A stretch of DNA of 41,651 nucleotides from Bacilli bacterium. GTDB taxonomy: Bacteria; Bacillota_I; Bacilli_A; RFN20; CAG-826. Each line of letters opens with the position of its first letter. Position 1 is the first letter of the stretch. Below, in pieces: positions 36,501 to 41,651 of this stretch. The DNA lies in NCBI GenBank assembly GCA_024683495.1, contig JAIKYF010000021.1, forward strand, positions 1 through 41,651. Direction: 5' to 3'. Both the position numbers and the translations under genes were made by a program. The notes beneath the pieces were generated by a model. The model was not told the DNA's origin, did not search any database, and saw nothing but the letters and a program-made list of their open reading frames with translations.

Positions 36501-39202
36501 GCCTAGGAAAACCAATCAAAGATGAGATCAAGATGCTCTCTCAAATTGGGGTTTATCGTTGTAATGTCGCTGATAATAAATTCCCTGGATATGACAATAT
36601 ATGTTTGAAAGAGTCATCATATATTAAGGGTTTATCAGAAAGAATTGAGTATTCTTATGCTTTCTTCAAGAAAGTGCTTTCGAAATACGGGTTAAAAATA
36701 AATGATTTAACAAGCGTCATTAGCCAATTTATTTCTTCTTACGAGAATGATGTTCATTTAGATGATATATTTGCTTCATTCCATGAGAAATATCTCGAAA
36801 CGAAAGGTTTATTTGAAAACCTAAATAAAAATTACGGCTTCGTATATCCAGAGTTAAATGACGAAAACCAATACGATAGAGTAGTAGACTCATTAGAAGA
36901 AATCCTTAACAACAAGAACGATTTAGACAAATATACTTTACTCTCAAGGGTTTTAAATGAAGGCGAAAAATTCGTCCCCAAATCACTAATCCATGCTGTA
37001 AAAGACGGGGATTTTGCTATTTCTGATATTGTTAATATCTATGTTAATGCCGTTGCCTATAAATTAATAACCGTCATAGCAAACGAAGAAGGATTAAATA
37101 ATTTCGATAAATACTCTTTCGATCAATTGATTGAAGAATATCGAAAGAAAATTGACGAAGGTAAGAAAGCTTCTATAACCCAAACTGCCGCAATAGTCAG
37201 TGCCAATTTCCCCAATGTGAATGCCCATTACTCCAAAAACACGAAGATCGCTTCCTTATTTAAATATATAAGCAGCACTCCTAGGAATAAGACCCTCAGA
37301 AAAATCTTCGAAGAATGTGGGGAGATGATTGCCAATTATTGCCCATGCTTCTTGATGTCGCCTTTGTCTTTGGCCCAATACATCGCTCCTGGGACCATGG
37401 AATTTGACGTTGTCATTTTCGATGAGGCTTCTCAGATTCCGACTCGTGAAGCAATCGGGGCTATCGCTAGAGGAAAATCTGTTATCATCGCCGGCGACCA
37501 AAAACAGATGCCACCAACCAATTTCTTCAGCAAGCAATTCGATATTGATGATAATGCCTCTTACTACAATGTCGCAGACGATTTGGAGAGCTTATTGGAT
37601 GACGCAATCGCCTTAAACCTCCCCCGCCGTCAATTGCTTTTCCACTACCGTTCTAATCATGAATCTTTAATCGCATTCTCAAATAAGAACTTCTATAACA
37701 ATCATCTTCTGACCTTCCCGTCGATCGATAATTCAGTTTCGCGTCTTAAATATGTCTATGTTGATGGCTTATATGAAAGAAAGAAGGCAATCAATAGAGC
37801 TGAAGCCGACGCGATAGTAAATGAAACAATTAGGAGATTGTCAGATCCTGAACTATCCAAGAAATCGATTGGGATTATCACTTTCAATGAATCTCAGCAG
37901 AATCTCATAGACGATATGCTCTCCACTGCCGCTTCCTTCCATCCTGATATCGCCCCCTTATTAGAAAACGTGTTCGTCAAAAACCTCGAAAATGTTCAGG
38001 GCGATGAAAGAGACGTCATTCTCTTCTCTATTTGCTATGGACGCGACCCCAAATCAGGAAAAGTCTCATTAAACTTCGGCCCTTTATCCAAATTCAACGG
38101 AGAGAGACGTCTAAATGTTGCGATCACGAGAGCAAGAGATGAACTTATCGTCTATGCTTCGATATTACCTGAAGAAATCAGAGCTTCTGAAGCGTTGAAT
38201 CAGGGCGCTACCTATTTAAAGAACTTCCTTTCGTATGCTCAGAACTATAACTTGTTTGATTGGCATCACTCAATACATACCCCATCTATTGCCGATTTCG
38301 TCGCCAATGACATAAAGGCCAGAGGTTTTGAAGTAGAGCAAAGCATTGGAGTATCAACTTTCAGAGTGGATTTAGCCATTAAGAGAAAGGGTGCTTCTAA
38401 CTATATTCTTGGGGTGATGATAGATAAAGATCCCGAACAGAGAACTTGCCGAGATAGAAACGTCATCGAACCTAAGATGCTGAAACGTCTTGGTTGGAGA
38501 TTGTATTATCTTAATAGTCTTGACTATCTATACCGAAAAGTAGATGTCATCGATGAAATATGCGCCGAGATTGAAAAAGAGGAAAACAATAACATCGAAC
38601 AAGACGCACCGGTTACGGCTGAATTCGAGAAAAAAGAGATAACTTTGTGGGATACCTATCCGCACGCTCAAATGATGCGTAAACACAAGAGGGTTCCTAA
38701 GGAAAAATTAGAGGACACCATTCGATTAATTATCGAAAAAGAGGGCCCCATTTCGGAGAATGCGTTATTCGAACGATATGCTGAAGAAATCGAAATGGAT
38801 AAATTGACCTCTAAACTCAAGAATGCCATTCTAAAATTTATAAATTACGACAGTAATGTTTTAATCTCCGAGCATGTTTGCGGGAAAACATTCTACTGGA
38901 GAAAGAATAAGCCATTTATTACATGCGACTTCTTTAGATTTAACGTTCCATCTCAGAAGATCGTTAGAAAACTAACTAATCTCCACCCACGTGAGATTGG
39001 TTGTTTAATCTATGATATTTTGAATGTTGAGGGGCGTTTGCTCGACACTCAATTATATGAATCAATAAGAGCTGTTTTTAACCTCGACGCCATACGTAAA
39101 CCAGATAAAGAATATATTGATGAAGTCTACACATATTTAATGTCGATAGGCTTTATGGGATTAAATAAAGTCGGCACCGTATTTATGATTGGAGAACCCT
39201 AA
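33524..39202 (+). CDS. Large DUF4011-type superfamily 1 helicase with C-terminal Vsr/MTES_1575-like nuclease fold and DUF3320-like tail
   Basis: 1892 aa; Walker A VLDGPPGTGKSQTIANMI, Walker B VVIFDEASQIPTREAIGAI, IIAGDQKQMPP, ENVQGDERDVILFS, motif VI RRLNVAITRARDELIVYAS; FRVDLAIKRKGASNYILGVMIDKD...RDRNVIEPKMLKRLGWRLYYLNSLDYL. Confidence 0.85.
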   Translation: MGIKIFYDVDTYFSFVNFFLGAKFLSLSQNKKINPFAFINSLSIENDSDDEIIDVQIRVDFDEPSIQISPIKVPYFAPHDIISPTLEMNVDYAEFSKITRNSQSKLAVSVVDGDGNILGKEDISFTLCSVEGSFDRIIDKTILASFSIPSDEDVKAYLAGAAGMLYEVIGEEEDELGGYLYNDKERVKEEVKAIYLLLKNHRISRQIPPDLLSRVRLPHSISMEGEASSIDIALLFSSIIEADDLHPLLIILEDKTPLVGVWLNASGATSQIEDLSDLLDVEIQKDGNIFIFDPSGVFPESSVSFEDANELAKKKLKDVGLDYFLDINICHQEGIASLDIDSIKKADKAVNNNLPDLENGPKEKDKFSLWEEKLLDLDMRNNLINYRLGGNCLQFLFKDSSSFHYGISSGTNFSIETLQSQVIHGGDFLANRDYSSLIGDSEKRLASRTLTAISANGKSEDNIINLARKINTEIEESGVNPCFLTIGLIKWFPNEKAAKKKRGACYAPIILMPVSIPRHKQGNKYKIEIDADQIQFNTTFIEYLNQEFHLDISKYANPDLISALGIKGVFAMYRKEISIFENWEIIDNFSSLGHFSFAHYVMWSDMKNNHDLFLKNPIISALVNKETFVTDDSINVDLSETKLEDVAIPLDIDSSQLKAVIASEKGESFVLDGPPGTGKSQTIANMIVNFLYHKKKVLFVAQKEVALDIVKSKLEEIGLGVFCLQVASAKANKGDVLRQVGRAKEFGTVKEYSKLKDLSKNVSDKTSNINKNLEILHKENYCFSLYAAIYKYLSTESYHSSLSFEKKYINTLTKEKYEQAILYLERLIPAYTNAGGYKDNIFAPFTYDSYGFGIKDEMFAQIDSLRRSLKELRNQINQINKFTNLPIDFGKEGLVSLDRIALKIPDKSRLDYDFLRNEEAFKNYNILMTFLEKSIKIAEFRESTFSRISIDCLDDYEIDTITHRCTLADGKIDNIFVRLKTRALAKKFIKRYSLGKPIKDEIKMLSQIGVYRCNVADNKFPGYDNICLKESSYIKGLSERIEYSYAFFKKVLSKYGLKINDLTSVISQFISSYENDVHLDDIFASFHEKYLETKGLFENLNKNYGFVYPELNDENQYDRVVDSLEEILNNKNDLDKYTLLSRVLNEGEKFVPKSLIHAVKDGDFAISDIVNIYVNAVAYKLITVIANEEGLNNFDKYSFDQLIEEYRKKIDEGKKASITQTAAIVSANFPNVNAHYSKNTKIASLFKYISSTPRNKTLRKIFEECGEMIANYCPCFLMSPLSLAQYIAPGTMEFDVVIFDEASQIPTREAIGAIARGKSVIIAGDQKQMPPTNFFSKQFDIDDNASYYNVADDLESLLDDAIALNLPRRQLLFHYRSNHESLIAFSNKNFYNNHLLTFPSIDNSVSRLKYVYVDGLYERKKAINRAEADAIVNETIRRLSDPELSKKSIGIITFNESQQNLIDDMLSTAASFHPDIAPLLENVFVKNLENVQGDERDVILFSICYGRDPKSGKVSLNFGPLSKFNGERRLNVAITRARDELIVYASILPEEIRASEALNQGATYLKNFLSYAQNYNLFDWHHSIHTPSIADFVANDIKARGFEVEQSIGVSTFRVDLAIKRKGASNYILGVMIDKDPEQRTCRDRNVIEPKMLKRLGWRLYYLNSLDYLYRKVDVIDEICAEIEKEENNNIEQDAPVTAEFEKKEITLWDTYPHAQMMRKHKRVPKEKLEDTIRLIIEKEGPISENALFERYAEEIEMDKLTSKLKNAILKFINYDSNVLISEHVCGKTFYWRKNKPFITCDFFRFNVPSQKIVRKLTNLHPREIGCLIYDILNVEGRLLDTQLYESIRAVFNLDAIRKPDKEYIDEVYTYLMSIGFMGLNKVGTVFMIGEP

Positions 39203-39975
39203 TCTTGGAGCTTTTCCTCATAAAGAGGATAATCTTCATCCGAAGGAGCGAAAACAACTGCGGGAGCGTTGTCGTGAGTAGCTAGGTAAAAGTCCACTTC
39301 TCTTATCGCTATTTCAACCGCGCTCTTTCTTGGAAACCTTTCTTCTCCTGTCGAGATTGAAGGAAACACAATCGCTTTCATTCCTAGAGATGTGGCTCTA
39401 TCCAAAGCATTTATATAACACTGTTCCAATTTCTTCTCATACAAGAAAGTTATATTGTCATGAATTGGTCTAGGGCCAACTATGTGAATCACATATTTAG
39501 AAGGTAGATTGTATCCATTTGTAACTAGAGCCTCGCTTACTTCGAGGTTCTTTTTTCTTTTCTTAATTACTTGGTGACATTCGTAGCGTAATCTAAGCCC
39601 CGCATACGAATGAATTAAATTGTCGAGGCTCTTATTAAGGGGCGCTAAGTCACCAGTCAATTCAGGATTAGTTGGATTAACGACTGCGTCAGCTTGGATA
39701 AGATACGGAGGAACCTTGGTAAGAGCAATTTTAGGATATGAGGTAGAAGGCAGTGTAAAAGCTGAAACTACACCTTCAGAATAAAGTTTGTCGTTCAAAT
39801 AAGAGGCTTCTAATCGAATAAATTCGTCAGTTAAAGGGGTTTCTAAATTATCGTGAAGGTTCTCTAAAGCCCGAAATCTATTTTTTAAGGAATGCTCCTT
39901 TTCTAATATCCATTTATGATCCGGACAATAACTAAGAAGGATCTGAACAAGCCGTTTTAATTCAATGTCGCTCAT
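39199..39975 (-). CDS. Divergent macrodomain protein (SauMacro/protein-ADP-ribose hydrolase-like architecture)
   Basis: RFRALENLHDNLETPLTDEFIRLEASYL N-terminal region; QADAVVNPTNPELTG, SLDNLIHSYAGLRLRYEC, GYNLPSKYVIHIVGP, AIVFPSISTGEERFP. Confidence 0.82.
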   Translation of the reverse strand: MSDIELKRLVQILLSYCPDHKWILEKEHSLKNRFRALENLHDNLETPLTDEFIRLEASYLNDKLYSEGVVSAFTLPSTSYPKIALTKVPPYLIQADAVVNPTNPELTGDLAPLNKSLDNLIHSYAGLRLRYECHQVIKKRKKNLEVSEALVTNGYNLPSKYVIHIVGPRPIHDNITFLYEKKLEQCYINALDRATSLGMKAIVFPSISTGEERFPRKSAVEIAIREVDFYLATHDNAPAVVFAPSDEDYPLYEEKLQD

Positions 39976-39977
39976 AT

Positions 39978-40250
39978 TTATAAATTATCGATAGCATCTT
40001 TGAGGGATTTAAGATCAGAGAGTTCATCTGCGTGATTGTCAAAAGGTTCGTCTAATTTCAATTTGAGGCCTTTTGATTCTTTCTTAGTTGGTTTAACGAC
40101 AACAGGGAAAGGGAGCCCTTTTTCACGAACTAATGCTTTTAAAAAGAGAGTTATTGCCGTAGACATAGGTAAACCTAATTCCTTTGCTACTTTTTCAGCA
40201 TCATTTTTTAGTTTGCTATCAATTCTCAAATTCAAAGTAGTTTTCGGCAT
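39978..40250 (-). CDS. RelB/DinJ-family antitoxin-like protein
   Basis: MPKTTLNLRIDSKLKNDAEKVAKELGLPMSTAITLFLKALVREKGLPF typical RelB/DinJ RHH; 2 bp upstream of the macrodomain gene. Confidence 0.85.
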   Translation of the reverse strand: MPKTTLNLRIDSKLKNDAEKVAKELGLPMSTAITLFLKALVREKGLPFPVVVKPTKKESKGLKLKLDEPFDNHADELSDLKSLKDAIDNL

Positions 40251-40277
40251 AATATGAAATAATCTCCTTGTAATTTT

Positions 40278-40299
40278 GTAACGTAAAAGTAACGCAAAT
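40278..40299. promoter_or_regulatory. Tandem 11-bp direct repeat, putative RHH operator
   Basis: gtaacgtaaaa|gtaacgcaaat between the promoter and the relB-like start. Confidence 0.55.
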
Positions 40300-40314
40300 T
40301 ACTTTACATAAATT

Positions 40315-40343
40315 AATATAAGGCTTTTTAATAGAGAAAACAA
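40315..40343 (-). promoter_or_regulatory. Putative promoter of the relB-like/macrodomain operon
   Basis: minus strand TTGTTT-N17-TATATT. Confidence 0.5.
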
Positions 40344-40540
40344 CGAAATCATTCGATAACATCTAAAATTTATGAACTTTACGTTGTTAATATGTGCAAA
40401 ATGCACAAATATATCTAGAAATAGTTATATTGCTTAAGCATCTCATGTAGTAATTGGACAAGAGAATAATTTGCATTGATCGATATACCTATCAAATTCG
40501 GCTAAACAGGGGGTGGAACGCACAAAACCTTAAAGGGACC

Positions 40541-40561
40541 AAAAAAGGCCCGAAATGGGCC
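40541..40561 (-). terminator. Rho-independent terminator of the orphan relB-like gene
   Basis: minus strand GGCCC-ATTTC-GGGCC-TTTTTT. Confidence 0.8.
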
Positions 40562-40583
40562 GATTAGAGGGGAATTTAGGGTT

Positions 40584-40862
40584 TTATTTGAATAACTCCG
40601 AGAAGGCTTTATCGACAGATTGATTCGTGGATTTTTTAGTCGTTTTCTTAATAGGTTTATTCTTTTTCGATTCTTTCGATTCGGGTGTGGAGCCACTTCC
40701 TCCATTAAGATCAACAGCAAAAGGGATTCCGTTCCTTAAAACGACCTGTTCAAGGTAAATGGAAATTGCGGAGGAGAATGAAATTCCCAATTTTTTGAAA
40801 ATTGCCTGAGCTTCATCTTTGGTTCTTTTGTTGACTCTTATATTGACGGTTTGACTTGTCAT
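40584..40862 (-). CDS. Second RelB/DinJ-family antitoxin-like protein (no adjacent toxin seen)
   Basis: MTSQTVNIRVNKRTKDEAQAIFKKLGISFSSAISIYLEQVVLRNGIPF; SD taggagg before MTSQ. Confidence 0.8.
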   Translation of the reverse strand: MTSQTVNIRVNKRTKDEAQAIFKKLGISFSSAISIYLEQVVLRNGIPFAVDLNGGSGSTPESKESKKNKPIKKTTKKSTNQSVDKAFSELFK

Positions 40863-40892
40863 AATTTTTCCTCCTAAAAACATTATATACCA

Positions 40893-40923
40893 TTGTGTAT
40901 TGTTTGTGTATTATTATAATACA
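40893..40923. promoter_or_regulatory. Tandem repeat plus palindrome upstream of the second RelB-like gene
   Basis: ttgtgtatt repeated with 11-bp period (40893-40901, 40904-40912), overlapping palindrome TGTATTAT-T-ATAATACA (40907-40923). Confidence 0.55.
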
Positions 40924-41156
40924 TATTGAAAATTTCTAAACAAAATTATAATTGATTTTTTATTGAAATTTAGAACACGATTTTTAAAATGTAAAAATCG
41001 TATCACTTATTGATTATTATGATATTTCGATATATTCATTTTATTATATTCAGGTATATGACAATCAATAATTGACACATTACGTTGTGATAATCGTTCA
41101 ATAACAAGACATTTAAAAATTACTTAGGCTCAGTCACTTGGTTTTCTTAATATATA

Positions 41157-41211
41157 AAAAACCATCTTATGCACTCATCTCACTAAAATGAGAGATACTT
41201 AAGATGGTTTT
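41157..41211 (-). terminator. Terminator downstream of sbcC
   Basis: long hairpin aaaaccatctta...taagatggtttt with inner tctca/tgaga stem. Confidence 0.8.
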
Positions 41212-41227
41212 ATTCGTAAAAGACGAT

Positions 41228-41651
41228 CTAGAATTCGATTTTGAGTTTAGACCCTTTGTCTGTTTTTTCGATAGTGATCTGAGAATCGATTCTTTCTTTT
41301 ATGGTTTCGACATGAGAAATAATGCCAGTCAATCTATGACTTTGGGTTGATAGATCGGACAGTATCTTAACTGCCTGGCTCAAGGAATCAGAATCTAGCG
41401 TGCCGAAGCCCTCATCAATAAACATACTATCAAGCTCGACACCACCGTTTTTCGCTGTGACGACTTCCGATAATGATAAAGCCAAGGCAAGGGATGCCAT
41501 AAACGATTCGCCACCAGATAGAGTATTGGCGGATCTCTCTTTACCAGTGTGATAATCGGTTACGTCAATCTCCAAACCAGCTTTTGCGTTCCCTTTGAAT
41601 CCATCCTTTTTCCTGCTTAAGGTATATCTTCCAGAACTCATGCCATTGAAT
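41228..41651 (-). CDS. sbcC: SbcC exonuclease subunit, C-terminal part (truncated by window edge)
   Basis: ANTLSGGESFMASLALALSLSEVV signature, MFIDEGFGTLDSDSL Walker B; ORF continues past position 41651. Confidence 0.88.
   Translation of the reverse strand, partial: FNGMSSGRYTLSRKKDGFKGNAKAGLEIDVTDYHTGKERSANTLSGGESFMASLALALSLSEVVTAKNGGVELDSMFIDEGFGTLDSDSLSQAVKILSDLSTQSHRLTGIISHVETIKERIDSQITIEKTDKGSKLKIEF

Noticed and set aside
1-41651. tRNA or rRNA genes
   Set aside because: No T-loop (GGTTCGANTCC) plus CCA-type acceptor structures or rRNA signatures recognised on either strand.

Overview
This is a low-GC bacterial chromosome segment of Bacilli / Erysipelotrichia-like character (inferred from gene content and order). 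It has four parts. (1) 1-5.2 kb: two ABC-2 permeases, then an accessory segment with two zinc-ribbon genes inside a mosaic of near-identical intergenic repeats. The repeats include two full-length copies (332-334 bp) with about 50-bp imperfect terminal inverted repeats, plus partial copies. Six hairpin/T-tract terminators in the segment all point to the minus strand. (2) 5.2-22 kb: a conserved housekeeping block on the minus strand: rpsR-ssb-rpsF, lysS, a heterodimeric ABC exporter with its MarR regulator, dus, ftsH, a tilS homologue with a degenerate PP-loop, an rqcP-like S4 protein, mfd, pth and a flavodoxin. (3) 22-33.4 kb: a VWA protein, DUF368/PopT, a TetR regulator, an FGGY kinase, a GDP-heptose-type cluster (hddA, an hddC-gmhB fusion, gmhA), an esterase and ppdK. 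(4) 33.5-41.6 kb: a 1892-aa DUF4011-type SF1 helicase with a divergent C-terminal nuclease-like domain. It is tail-to-tail with an operon of a RelB/DinJ-like antitoxin and a divergent macrodomain protein, followed by an orphan second RelB/DinJ-like gene and the 3' part of sbcC. The best candidates for something undescribed are the RelB-macrodomain pair next to the giant helicase and the terminator-carrying inverted-repeat family at 1.7-5.2 kb. All family assignments come from reading motifs by eye; no database search was run.
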